A DNA stretch of 60,000 bases from Branchiostoma floridae. Taxonomy: Eukaryota; Chordata; Leptocardii; Amphioxiformes; Branchiostomatidae. The notes under the pieces were generated by a model. The model was not told where the DNA came from, did no database searches, and was given only the letters and a program-made list of their open reading frames with translations. The position numbers and the translations under genes were made by a program. Of this stretch, positions 31,701 through 41,378 are shown piece after piece (the stretch's first letter is position 1; every line of letters starts with the position of its first letter). The stretch spans positions 25,371,330-25,431,329 of the forward strand of contig NC_049984.1 in the NCBI RefSeq assembly GCF_000003815.2, read 5' to 3'.

Positions 31701-34700
31701 TCTGTTCCCAAAATGTTTGGCATTAACAGCGGGGTTAAGCCAAACATTTTGGAACCCATGTCTACATAATATGTCCTGAACGTGAGTAGCTCAGTCATGT
31801 TCTTCTTCGACTGAAGCGTCGTAAGCCTTTTTAACAATCCTGTAAGGGTTCGCTTAAAATGCTGGGCTGTCTACCAGGCCAGGCTACCTGGCCTGTCTAC
31901 CTGGCCTGGCTATTACGTCAGGCTTCTCAGATCCCCCCATTCATAGCCCCATCATGTGGCACTCAGCCAAAATAGCTGATTGACATGCATAGCAATTGCT
32001 AATTTCAAACCCTGCCAGTGACCTGAGGTTGGCCTGTCCACTGGCTGGACCCTTCGGGAATGTGTCTGGGAGGCCTTCCTTTACGGGGTGTCAGGAACAC
32101 ATTCAAGTGCTGTACCAGCACTGTGTTTGGTACATGCTTTAGGTTGTTAGACCTAGAAAACAGAGGTCCTGGGTTCAAATCTTTTGACATGTCACAAAAT
32201 CTGTGCTGATTACAGTACTTTCCCCACTCCAACTTGTACAAGGGGGTTGGAGAGAATATTGGCAGTGGAAGGAGAGGATTGGGCTCTGTCCTGGACACAA
32301 AAATTGTACAGTGGATAACAATCCACAGCCTCAAAAAGGCTATGTGACTACCGAGATTGTATATGTCAACATGGCATACAGTCAAACCTGTATTAGGGGC
32401 CACCTCTACAGAGGGGCCACCTGTCCATAGTGGCCACTTTTTGTTGGTCCCTTGTGTATTTTATCTACAAGTTACCACCTCTATACAGAGGCCACCTGTC
32501 TATAGTGGCCAAATTTGTCCGGTCCCTTGAGTGGCCGCTATAGACAGGTTTGACTGTACTAGCATAGAGGACAAGGAGGTACATGTAATGTTACCCCCTT
32601 GGTCAGTACAAGTTTAGCTTTACAGTGATTTATGCTCTTCCTTCTTGTTGCACAAGCTGAGATAGTTTCTGTTCTAGAAGACAGATATTCAATAAAGAAA
32701 CGAATTTCTGTTGCTGGCAAGCCCATTCTTACACACAAACACACACACATTCACACACACACAAACATACACCCACACAGTACTGGTACTTGTGTTCCTG
32801 ACACGCTGCAAGCAAGGCCTCCCTTAGACACATCCCAAAGGACCCAGCCAGTGGTGGACAGGCCAGCATCAGGTCACTGATAGGGTTTGAGATTAGCAAT
32901 TACTATGCCTGTCAATCAGCTATTTTGGCTGAGTGTCATATGATGGGGCTATGAATGGGGGGATCTGAGCAGCCTGACGTGATAGCCAGGCCAGGTAGAC
33001 AGGCCAGGTAGCCTGGCCTGGTAGACAGCCCAGCCTTTTAAGCAAACCCATCCTGTAATTTGGTAGAGTATGCAATCTTAGCCAGTATTTAATCAGATGT
33101 GTTTGACTGTCAACGAATAGAGGTAATACCCATAACTCACCTCTTACAGCGGCATTGACAGAGCTTTTCGGTACATGAAGTAAAATTTTGCAGAAATTTA
33201 AGAGCACGTATTCTAAGTCAGGTATTTCATATGAGGTTTTTGGTTGTTGTTATATTCTGGTTCCTAAACAAAGTGTCTGACTGGTATATCACGTTCAGTT
33301 TGTCACTGTATTTCTTGAATCGAACAAGAATGGGACGAGTATAAATAGGTGAGGCTTCTGATATATTTCCCAGACGAGAGACTCTAAGTATATCTCACAA
33401 CTTCTGATCCCAATATCGGGCTGAGGACTGTGGCTATAGATGTTCTGGTCGTTTCATTTTGACATTCCGGAATCCCTTTGAATATTAGCACCACTCTGCA
33501 TTGTGCATTTATTCCAGTGAACTCACTACAATAAAGTAGCTTTTCAGCTTTTTCCCTCCTCCTGCACCTGTTTTATCCATAGTTTCCGTTATGTGTTTTA
33601 ATGTAACACTATTAGTGTGCGAATAAATAAACAAACAAACAAACAAAGTAGGATATGTTCAACCAGCCTGTTAAACAGGTCAATAGGTAGGGAAATCGAA
33701 GGTTTGGAATTAGATGATAAGAATGATTTCAATTTGAACGACGCCCGCAATGCTTTCAATCTCAATTGACGGCTCGACTAAAAGATCCTGTAGGTGTCAT
33801 GTCCTCTCCTAGGTAAGACTAAAAGTTTGTTATCTCTATAGTTTGACCCTGACATGTGAAAGGTGAGTGTTTTTATTGACTGTCCGCCCATTTTTTTGAA
33901 AAGATCATTACTTTTGTTTTGTTGGCTGCTTATTGATTGATAATTTCCACAGAGAGCAAAATTGGTCCAGTGAACGCAAACATTCTTATAGGCCTGATTC
34001 TGATTTTGATACAAGCACAAGATCATCAGCCCAAAATATGCTGTTTACAGGAGTATCTTTTAAGAATAGGGAGTCACAAGATATTGGATTTAACAGGGAC
34101 GAAAAATCGTTAATATAAAGGTTAAAAAGGAGGGGACTTATGTTACAACCTTGTCTCACCCCGCAGAATGACTGGAAGTATTGTGACATACCATGTGGGA
34201 TTTTAACGCAATATTCTATGTTGTAATACATTAATTTTATTTGTCTAAAGAAGCTACCTCCAATCCCTAAAGATAGAAGTTTATAGAATAGTCCATTTCA
34301 CTTTACCGAATCAAAAGCTTTTCGGAAATCCACGAAGCATGCGTATGCTGTTGGTCGATTAACGTTATCGCTTTTTCTGAAATCTTTTCTAAAACCGGAT
34401 TGAAATGGTGATAGTAGATTTGGGCTTTCAAGGAAATGTTGTAAACGTTTGTTCTAGATAAAAAACAATTTGCCGACACAGCTAGAAATAGCTATTCCTC
34501 TGTAGTTGCTAGGATTCGATGCTTCTCCACTTTTATAGATTGGTACTAGACTGCTCTGGCTCCACTGGTGGGGAAAATGGCCAGACTGTAAAATAATGTT
34601 GAACATTTTTTATATAGCCGGTATAACCGCCCTTCGGCGTAACACACCAGCTTCGTAGGCACGCGGCGCGGCAATATGATGCTATTGATTTGTTATGGTG

Positions 34701-37700
34701 CAAATCTACTCAACTCAATTCATTCTTTCTAATCAAGAAACTGTGTTTTCCTTTATCATTATCGTGTATGTGGATTGTTAATTAGCTGCATTGACTTTTA
34801 CGACCTATCAAGTATAAAAAAAATAGCAGTGGTTCCTCAAAAAGAGTGGTGCAGGTAAAATTTGTCTGGTGCAGGTAATTTGCAATGTTACCTGCACTAG
34901 GGCAGGTATGCAGAAAAAAGTATTTCGAGCCCTGTCATAGGATTGTGTTAGCCTCCATAACAGGCTCTCTTGTGGCCTTTTTCTGTTTTCTTTGGGCTCA
35001 TAATACACTTTTGCTGGCCATTTCTTTTTTTAATGGGTCGCTTGACCATTACTGGCATTAGTCCAAATTGTGAAGTGCTTCCTGTGGACATGTGAATTGC
35101 CTCTCACGGACTCACGGAATTATTCCTAACGTGTGTGTTAATAGGGCCAATGATTTTTTTTTAAATCTCCTCTTGCTTTAAGTCACCGAAATCTTCTAGG
35201 CTCTACGGGGCCAATGGTCAAGCGACCCAGTACAAAACGAAATGACCAGCAAAAGTATATTATTAGCCAAAAAAGACGGGAAAAGGCCACAGAAAGCCTG
35301 CTCTGGAGGCTAATATTTAACAATAGTTAACATATGTTCATTCACTTTAATTGCTACATTTCATTACTTTAATTGCTACATTTCCTTGTTTTTTTGTCAA
35401 AATATTTTTTTTTATCTATGATTGGTTATCATACTATTGATTTGTTATTATCCTATTAGATAGCTTCATTTGTGTTACTTGCTATATTGTCCTGTTGTTA
35501 ACCATCTAATTGTTATTTATTTATGATTTGTTGTCATTTGTTTCCCATTTCAATTACTTCATCCAATGAGAAGATGACAGGTCTAACCCCACTCCATGCA
35601 GCAGCAGCATCAGGTAACCTAAACACCGTGAATCTCCTTATCAGTGCAGGAGCAGACACAACATGTACAGCAATCGAGGTATTTGACATGTTTTATGTTG
35701 ACATTAGATTGACTTCGATATTCTGTAGTGAACAACCTTCAGGACACAGTAGCCTTTATGACTTAGCCATGCAAAGTTTTGGCATGCAATTTACACGAAA
35801 TTCTGCATTTGACATCATAGCACTCCAACAATGTATATTGCCATTTCATTCAAAGCTGTTCCAATTGTTTTATCTAATGATATACTATATGTTGGCACGA
35901 TTGGTACATGCAATGAATACACAAATGTTTAGTGAAAAGTAGGCGCTGGTTCATTTTAATTTCACAGATCACAACACCGTAATAGAATTGCACCTTTAAG
36001 TTTCCTTATATTGTAAAACAAACTACATGGAACAACTGTTACAGTCTTGATCTATCAAATCGAAGCTCGTATCTGGGGATGTTATTACTCTGTGACACTG
36101 GAGGGTAACCTCCAGTAACAGAGTATTGTAATCACTTTGTGCGTTGGGTGTTCGCACCTATATCTCTATGTTCCGTATGCCGCAATCGCATGTGGATTGG
36201 CATGTCGTCTGCACTCGGTTAGGAAATGATGCACGTTGTTTTTTTCTCGCCGTAGCTGTTTTTATTATGGATGTAATAATTTCAGTTTTCACCCCTACGC
36301 CGTCCGGTATAGTGGTTCAGGTCTTCCTTATGATTGTGCCTTAAGCGTTGTAGTTATTTGATACCGTCAAGCAGATGTTGGCCTCGTCGGAATATGCCAT
36401 CTCGTTCGGGCTTTGCGTTTCCAATATTGAGGTTGGTTTGACATAGCATACTGTTAACATTTTGCGCGGTTGATAGTCATATGCATGTTATGGTTAAAAC
36501 GTGTTTGATCTTTGGGAGCCTTTTTTTCGCGGTAGCTATTTTCATTATCGATGTAATAATTTGAGATGTCACCCCTATTTCCCTGGTATTGTAGACCAGC
36601 TGGCTTATAGACGCTGGGGTCTGGCAATTACTTATCTCGAAGCAGATATGGGGTTATTTCCACAGCTGTGGTTGACCTACTTTTTAATGTGGTGTGCGTC
36701 TCAAGTATCCACTGTGAAGCGCTGTTGTTGTTTCATTTGTGTCGTTCGATTGAGACGCTGACTTAGCTGTGTTTTAAATTTGGCAGTGATAGGTATCGTA
36801 GCTTTTAAGTAGGTTTTTTGCCGGTGCGTAGCACCAGCTTAGAGACAGCAGAAGCGGGTCTTTGGATGAATGGATGGATGGATGGATGCATGGATCGGTC
36901 ACTTTAAACAAATAGCCCTTCTATACGTGCTATTGCGTAACCGAGCCACCATGGCCGAGTGGTCTAAAGCACGGTACCTGTTAGACAAATCTCATGTAGT
37001 GTTTCTTAATAGAAGAGAGACCAATTCAGTAATTCGATGTTTAAAAACTCTTTTTTCGTGTGATTTTGTTTAACATCCAGGCTTTTTCCAAAATACGCAC
37101 CAGCCAGCTTTTTTCAGAAGCTTTCTTGTTTGTATTAGCTGATGTGATGTGTCTTGTGTATGCGATTCACTACTATATAGGTTATACACCACAGAAAACG
37201 TCACAACCGACATAAACCATAATTAGGTCACAGAGTATGTTACCTACGGTCACTTGTTGTTATTGTTATTGGGTGGGCCAGCTACTCTCTGTTCGCAGCT
37301 AAGGGCTGAATTGTGAGGAGCTTAGATAGACGGGGCTACATTGCAAGAATTTGGAGCGGCTGCCATCCTTGTGCCAAGGACTGTAGGTTTCGAACCACTC
37401 ACACCAGGATGGAGTGTGTCATCCATTTCTTATACAAACTGTGACATGTAATGAAAATACTGTCTCATGTCAATAGTTCATAAATTACACTAAATGTCTT
37501 CATCATTCTTTGTCCGTGAACAAGTCTTTTTATTTTGCTCGTTAGCAAGAAGACACTGGGGAAACAAAATCTGTAAGTCACTATGATGCCGCCGTGGAAG
37601 GAAGTCACAATCTTGTTGCCTACACACTGTGGAGTGCCAACAAAACGAAGACGGCTAGCAAAGTATGCTGTTCACATGACATCACATGACAAGCTATGGC

Positions 37701-37990
37701 TCAGTATGGTAAAACTTGAATTTTGAGTCCAGGAGATCTATGACGTACCTTAATGTACTGTCTGGGGTTACTTGATTGTAAGGAATGTAGTTAAGTCCCA
37801 CACCCACTATTACGGTGTATAGTGCGGAACCCATTACTGATGCCTTTGATACCCTAAACGCCCCAAACAACGTACGCTGAAACTAAAAAGAGTGGTTGTC
37901 TTATTCTTATCTCAGAAATCTGGACACGAGTTTCCCACGGAGCTTTCAGCACACCGGGCCACCATACAAGCAAGGCAGCAAACAGAGAAG
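16743..37990 (+). CDS. Ankyrin-repeat array gene (or N-terminal half of the copy B ROCO gene)
   Basis: A probable first exon (16743-16769), then a series of phase-0 exons, each encoding one ankyrin repeat of the form xGxTPLxxAAxxGHVEVVQQ followed by LLKAGAEVDKA. Nearly all are exactly 99 nt (33 codons). About 37 complete repeat exons are visible from 19420 to 31002, others lie in the assembly gaps, and one more repeat (35574-35678) and two non-repeat exons (37546-37662, 37916-37990) follow. Ankyrin repeats are protein-binding scaffolds. No signal peptide or membrane segment is seen, so a cytoplasmic protein is likely. All junctions are phase 0, so any number of repeats stays in frame. No convincing terminal exon is seen before copy B, whose first exon starts in phase 0 (see findings). 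Confidence 0.75.
17560..17940 (-). mobile_element. Degenerate LINE C-terminal fragment
   Basis: On the minus strand the translation reads LQVMQNKADRLTCGTNRTPR and then LYVSNMCTFH, resembling the LQNKAARLI...L..LHW segment near the C-terminus of CR1/Jockey-type LINE proteins. Degenerate and short. Confidence 0.4.
18003..18818. mobile_element. PIF/Harbinger-like non-autonomous DNA transposon
   Basis: Perfect 16-bp inverted ends TACCCGCCTCACATTA, flanked by TTA on both sides (18000-18002 and 18819-18821). A 3-bp TTA/TAA duplication is characteristic of PIF/Harbinger. 816 bp, no transposase. Contains a GC-rich palindromic core with repeated GTCGCCCGAAC near 18425-18475. Confidence 0.78.
19420..20509 (+). 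CDS. Ankyrin exons 1-4 of the array
   Basis: Exons 19420-19524 (35 codons, beginning DVTTQGSLIVAAHSG), 19848-19946, 20169-20267 and 20411-20509. The first three of these have the most diverged introns of the array, so this is probably its oldest part. Each ends in CAG, CAA or GAG followed by GTAAG. The exon at 20411 has LLKAEAEVNKADE, with Glu at the usual Gly. Confidence 0.85.
20655..22872 (+). CDS. Ankyrin exons 5-12 of the array
   Basis: Exons 20655-20753, 20859-20957, 21401-21499, 21645-21743, 21849-21947, 22326-22424, 22570-22668 and 22774-22872. They form a three-exon higher-order unit: EGFTPLHMAAQEG, NGATPLFIAAQTG, DGTTPLSIAAHNG. Units start 990 and 925 bases apart. Exon and intron sequences are almost the same from unit to unit, so duplication or gene conversion was recent. 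Confidence 0.88.
23131..23689. other. Assembly gap (559 N) inside the ankyrin array
   Basis: Run of N. By comparison with 24140-25150, the missing part probably holds a DGTTPLSIAAHNG exon plus one or two further repeats. Frames running through the N are meaningless. Confidence 0.95.
23692..24238 (+). CDS. Ankyrin exons after the first gap
   Basis: Exons 23692-23790 (NGTTPPSIAAHNG, with Pro for Leu), 23936-24034 and 24140-24238. The first acceptor AG directly follows the N run. Same higher-order unit as upstream. Confidence 0.85.
24594..24668 (+). pseudogene. Truncated ankyrin exon fused to intron sequence
   Basis: Starts as a normal repeat exon (DGTTPLSIAAHNGH), but after GGACAT at about 24632 it jumps into intron sequence (AATGTGCTCTTTTCC) and reaches TAA in frame. 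The intron part is the same as at about 30617-30660. The junction has the short homology ACAT. No donor follows, so this exon would be skipped or would end the protein. Confidence 0.7.
24686..26151 (+). CDS. Ankyrin exons, middle block
   Basis: Exons 24686-24784 (ending LLEAGPEVDKAPQ), 24892-24990 (LLKGGANVDKAKN), 25150-25248, 25394-25492, 25598-25696 and 26053-26151. The first two are a distinct repeat type that recurs at 29193-29497, indicating a second, larger duplication unit of about 4.5 kb. Confidence 0.87.
26297..27589 (+). CDS. Ankyrin exons before the second gap
   Basis: Exons 26297-26395, 26501-26599, 27043-27141, 27287-27385 and 27491-27589. The intron after 26599 carries the same doubled 67-bp segment as the intron after 20957, so this block is a copy of 20655-21499. 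Confidence 0.87.
27967..28032 (+). pseudogene. Ankyrin exon broken at the second assembly gap
   Basis: Normal up to HVEV, then CTCATCACATTTCAT, which is intron sequence like that at about 20137-20151, and then N. Either a real deletion or a misjoin at the gap edge. Confidence 0.6.
28033..28438. other. Assembly gap (406 N) inside the ankyrin array
   Basis: Run of N. The spacing between 27967 and 28534 exceeds the normal 244 bases by about 320, so at least one repeat may be hidden. Confidence 0.95.
28534..29755 (+). CDS. Ankyrin exons after the second gap
   Basis: Exons 28534-28632, 28738-28836, 29193-29291, 29399-29497 and 29657-29755. The exon at 29193 is a chimera: its first two thirds match the DGTT...LLEFGAE type and its end the EVDKAPQ type of 24784. 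The exon at 29399 starts DRVTPLS (Arg for Gly). The exon at 29657 ends EVNNAGV. Confidence 0.87.
29895..31002 (+). CDS. Ankyrin exons, distal block
   Basis: Exons 29895-29993, 30225-30323, 30457-30555, 30671-30769 and 30904-31002. The last reads DGTTPLFIEAHDGHVEIVQQ, then LLKAGAERDHFQH. It can run on to TGA at 31027-31029, but a donor CAT/GTAGAC at 31003 gives exactly 99 nt and phase 0, as in the other exons, so I prefer the splice. Confidence 0.82.
31847..33049. mobile_element. Mutator-like (MULE) non-autonomous element with about 250-bp inverted ends
   Basis: Terminal inverted repeats of about 250 bp (31847 to about 32098 and about 32795 to 33049), starting GGGTT[CT]GCTTAAAA and including CTGTCTACCAGGCCAGGC. 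A 9-bp target duplication ATCCTGTAA (31838-31846 and 33050-33058) and GG ends are the signature of Mutator. 1203 bp, no transposase. Inserted into the LINE, so younger than it. Confidence 0.85.
32379..32556. mobile_element. Pogo/mariner-like MITE nested in the MULE
   Basis: Inverted ends CAGTCAAACCTGT and ACAGGTTTGACTG, flanked by TA on both sides (32377-32378 and 32557-32558). The inside repeats GGCCACCTCTA-type units. 178 bp. Confidence 0.75.
34948..35313. mobile_element. MITE with about 105-bp inverted ends
   Basis: Left arm from TTAGCCTCCATAACAGGCTC; right arm is its near complement, ending GGAGGCTAA. Shared inner block TGGGTCGCTTGACCATT. 366 bp; the target duplication is unclear. Confidence 0.7.
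35574..35678 (+). CDS. Additional ankyrin-repeat exon
   Basis: Encodes MTGLTPLHAAAASGNLNTVN followed by LLISAGADTTCTAIE, a good ankyrin repeat. Acceptor AAG ends at 35573, donor GTATTT at 35679; 35 codons, phase 0 at both ends. More diverged from the array than the array exons are from each other, hence an old exon of the same gene or a different one. Confidence 0.65.
35679..37545 (+). other. Probable intron
   Basis: No exon seen. Contains a perfect-looking hairpin (36087-36124), two related segments about 283 bases apart (about 36240-36320 and 36523-36602) and a (GGAT)n run near 36868. Confidence 0.4.
36087..36124. other. Strong hairpin
   Basis: ACTCTGT...ACTGGAGG and CCTCCAGT..ACAGAGT pair around a 4-base loop. 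Possibly a MITE end or a structured element; function unknown. Confidence 0.5.
37546..37662 (+). CDS. Candidate exon, degenerate ankyrin-like repeat
   Basis: 117 nt, phase 0: QEDTGETKSVSHYDAAVEGS, then HNLVAYTLWSANKTKTASK. YDAAVEGSHNLVAYTLWS resembles a worn ankyrin repeat. The acceptor CTCGTTAG follows a T-rich tract; the donor is GTATGC. Not supported by any alignment to copy A, whose counterpart would lie outside the window. Confidence 0.5.
37916..37990 (+). CDS. Candidate exon before the death domain
   Basis: 75 nt, phase 0: KSGHEFPTELSAHRATIQAR, then QQTEK. Acceptor TATCTCAG, donor GTATTG. Its phase matches the first exon of copy B (42580), whose lead TIVRTIITTVLSEYVG could follow directly. 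Confidence 0.5.
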
Positions 37991-38037
37991 GTATTGTGGT
38001 CCAACTATATAATCATTTAACTCCACTATACCGTAGC

Positions 38038-38040
38038 TTT

Positions 38041-38088
<48 letters not shown>
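38038..38088 (+). repeat. (TTTC)n microsatellite
   Basis: Uninterrupted TTTC repeats next to the left end of the inverted-repeat element. Confidence 0.9.
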
Positions 38089-38095
38089 AGTTAAA

Positions 38096-40599
38096 CACAT
38101 ATTTACTGTTATGGCAAAGTTGGGATTCTTAGTTTACCAAAAAACAACAACATTATATAAACATCTAACAGCGACACCTACCGGAGTGAGTGTTCTTACT
38201 TACTGTCTTGCAAAATCCTACATTTTTACAAAATCAGTCAAAATTTACCAGATTTAATTAACTAGCCACAGCGGGCCTAATTGATGATTAGTAATTGGAT
38301 ATGGACTACATCGGCTAAATCGGCTGCTAAACAGTATAAGAGTGCCAGATCCCAGACATTTCATTAATTTTGATGCCTTTTAGAAACGTTAACATTAATT
38401 TTCAACAACCAAATGGCTTTCCATTTCCCATTGATGGATTCTACTATGAAATTCAAATGATTAAAGTGACGCACTAATTTAACAGACATCACAGCGTTAT
38501 GACCTCGGTTGCCATAAAGATGGAGAGAGACGGAGCGGATTTTCGACTCTATTGACCTAAATAAAAATTCACAGACAATAAACTAAACATACAACTTCAA
38601 CCAAACTCTTTCCATTTACCTCGGGGTGTCTATGCTACTTACTCCAAGTGTCAAATTTAACAGACACCAAGGCGTATTGACGTCAGGGTGCCATAAAGTT
38701 GGCATAATGCGGTCATACTCATAGGGAAGCCAGAGTGTGTTTTTTTTCACCCTTATAACCTAATTAAAAGCTTCATAGACAATAAACTAAACATACAACT
38801 TCGACCAAACTGCTTCCATTTGCACCGTATCTACGCTACGTGCTCCAAGGGACAAATTTAACAGACACCACAGCATAATGACATCAGGGTGCCATAAAGT
38901 TGATATAATGCGGTCATAGTGAAGCCAGAGCAGGTTTTCACACTTTAACCCAATTAAAAGCTTCATAGACAATAAACTAAACATACAACTTTGATGAAAC
39001 TTATTCAATTGCACCGAAGTGTCTGTTAAATTTGTCACTAGGATGACGTAGCGTAGACACCCCGGTGTAAATGGAAAGAGTTTGTTCGAATTTGTATTTT
39101 TAGTTTATTGTCTATGATTTTTTAAACTTAATTTAGGTCAATACAGAGGAAAACCCGCTCTGGCTTCTCTATGACCACATATTTCAACTTTATGGCACCC
39201 TGACGTCATTACGCCTTGATGTCTGTTAAATTTGTCACTCCAAGTACGTAGCGTAGACACTTCGGTACAACTCAAATAAGTTTGGTGGAAGTTGTATGTT
39301 TAGTTTATTGTCGATGAAGCTTTTAATTGGGTTTGAAGGGTTAAATCACGATCTGGCTTCTCTATGACCGCATATTTCAACTTTATGGCACCCTGACGTT
39401 ATTACTCCTTGATGTCTGTTAAATTTGTCACTCGATGTTCGTAGCGTAGACACTTCGGTACAATTCAAATAAGTTTGGACGAAGTTGTATGTTTAGTTTA
39501 TTGTCGGTGAAGCGTTTAATTAGGTTAAAGGGTGAAAAACCCGCTCTGGCTTCTCTATGACCGCATTATGTCAACTTCATGGCACCCTGATGTCATTATG
39601 CCTTGATGTCTGTTAAATTTGACACTCGATGTACGTAGCGTAGACACTTCGGTACAATTCAAATAATTTTGGACGAAGTTGTATGTTTAGTTTATTGTCT
39701 ATGCCTGTTTTTTTAATTAGGTCAATACAGTCACTGTGGAAACCCCGCACTGACTTCCTTCTGACCACATATGTCAACTTTATGGCACCCTGACGTCATT
39801 ATGCTGTGGTGTCTGTTAAATTTGTCCCTTGGAGCACGTAGCGTAGATACTCCGGTGCAAATGGAAGCAGTTTGGTCGAAGTTGTATGTTTAGTTTATTG
39901 TCTATGAAGCTTTTAATTAGGTTATAAGGGTGAAAAAAACAACACTCTGGCTTCCCTATGAGTATGACCGCATTATGCCAACTTTATGGCACCCTGACGT
40001 CAATACGCCTTGGTGTCTGTTAAATTTGACACTTGGAGTAAGTAGCATAGACACCCCGAGGTAAATGGAAAGAGTTTGGTTGAAGTTGTATGTTTAGTTT
40101 ATTGTCTGTGAATTTTTATTTAGGTCAATAGAGTGGAAAATCCGCTCCGTCTCTCTCCATCTTTATGGCAACGGAGGTCATAACGCTGTGATGTCTGTTA
40201 AATTAGTGCGTCACTTTAATCATTTGAATTTCATAGTAGAATCCATCAATGGGAAATGGAAAGCCATTTGGTTGTTGAAAATTATTGTTAACGTTTCTAA
40301 AAGGCATCAAAATTAATGGACCAAACCCGAACGTCGGGGATCTGGCACTCTGGTAAAATACTTTTGCACTGTTATACTGTTTAGCAGCCGATTTAGCTGA
40401 TGAAGCCCATTTCCAATTACTAATCATCAATTAGGCCCGCTGTGGCTTGTTAATCAAATCCGGTAAATTTTTATTGGTTATGTAAAAATGTAGGATTTTG
40501 CAAGACCACTCACTCCTGTAGGTGTCGCTGTTAGATGTTTATATAATGTTTTTTTTTGTAAACTAAGAATCCCGACTTTGCCAAAACAGTAAATATGTG
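38096..40599. mobile_element. 2.5 kb foldback-type element with internal tandem repeats
   Basis: Left end CACATATTTACTGTTATGGC pairs with the right end (complement CACATATTTACTGTTTTGGC). The arms stay complementary for about 800 bp (about 38096-38930 with 39790-40599), except for a 50-60 bp segment missing on the left near 38345. Between them the element is built of about nine units of roughly 195 bp that share CTTCATAGACAATAAACTAA and AATTTAACAGACACC. About three units face one way (to about 39015) and six the other (39020-40200). No ORF. The structure could fold into a very long hairpin. Confidence 0.85.
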
Positions 40600-41378
40600 A
40601 AATTATGCCTATCAGTTTTCGAAGGAAGCGACAGCTAGTCAGAAATATGTTTGAGAGGACGCAGAAGTGATTTTAATAATACTGTACTTATCTCCTCCAC
40701 ATACACGTACAATGGTACAGTCTGGCCCCCTGTCCCCGGCCTACTGTCCCCGGCCTGTGGTCCCCGGCACCGGGAGCGCTCCTTACCCAGATGGATTCAT
40801 CTCCGTCGCTCCTGCGTTGAATGACCTGAAATTTGGCACAATTTATAAGAGTAGAGTAGAAAATTTCCTTTGCCATTTCCTGACCAAAACTGTATATTTT
40901 TGCCTCCAGTGCCCAAAGGACTTGAAATCTGGTACGGTAGGGCATGGACATTTACTAAAAGGATCCCATCATCATTTCTTGGCCAAAAATCACTTTGAAA
41001 TTATATATTTGGGCATTTTGCATTGGTTCTACTGACATTTTCGCCCTACCGCTTTCCAGCGTTTCACCATATATGGTAATATGACCTAGAAATTGTTAAC
41101 CCCGTGTTAATCACTTAGACGCTCGGCCAATAAGCCAATAAGCAACTAGAAGTATCAAATGATACGAGGCTTCTCCACCAAACTGCAAATTTCCAAACAT
41201 GGAGCTGTTTGGCTAAACTTGTCACGTGATTTGTGGATCGGCCATTGGTATTCTGAAGGGGGTCACTGAAATTCACCATCCTGTGTGATGCGTTAACTGC
41301 ACTGTCTGCATAGGAAACAGGAAAATGCAGGAAAATATTGTAAACGAATTTAATAGAAACTAGAGTTCGGCGACCTCA
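40600..41378 (+). other. Intergenic or intronic stretch with a short tandem repeat
   Basis: No gene. About 40827-41015 contains two diverged copies of a roughly 95-bp unit (GACCTGAAATTTGGCAC...), which is the reverse complement type of the satellite at 49545-50300. GC-rich CCCCGGCC repeats at about 40730-40775. Confidence 0.45.

Larger units (their letters stand above)
31270..34620 (-). mobile_element. Degenerate non-LTR retrotransposon (LINE), minus strand
   Basis: Minus-strand fragments, in LINE order. At about 34480-34600: VPIYKSGEASNPSNYRGIAI. At 33986-34231: CGVRQGCNISPLLFNLYIND and FWADDLVLVS, the reverse transcriptase catalytic region. At 31280-31837: a C-terminal region with LCPTCHENIEDEFHF, a zinc-finger-like motif found at LINE ends. 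Interrupted by the 1.2 kb element at 31847-33049 and by frame breaks, so inactive. Confidence 0.8.
31003..35573 (+). other. Transposon-rich probable intron
   Basis: Holds a minus-strand LINE (about 31270-34620), which is interrupted by a Mutator-like element carrying a smaller MITE, and a MITE at 34948-35313. About 33240-33655 ends in a plus-strand (AAAC)n tail, possibly another retroelement end. No host exon seen. Confidence 0.5.

Noticed and set aside
36949-36980. Possible tRNA gene: ATGGCCGAGTGGTCTAAAGC looks like a tRNA-Leu/Ser 5' half
   Set aside because: No B box at the right distance and no acceptor stem; at best a SINE or tRNA fragment.
40667-41035. 122-codon open frame
   Set aside because: Covers GC-rich repeats and the satellite-like units; no motif.
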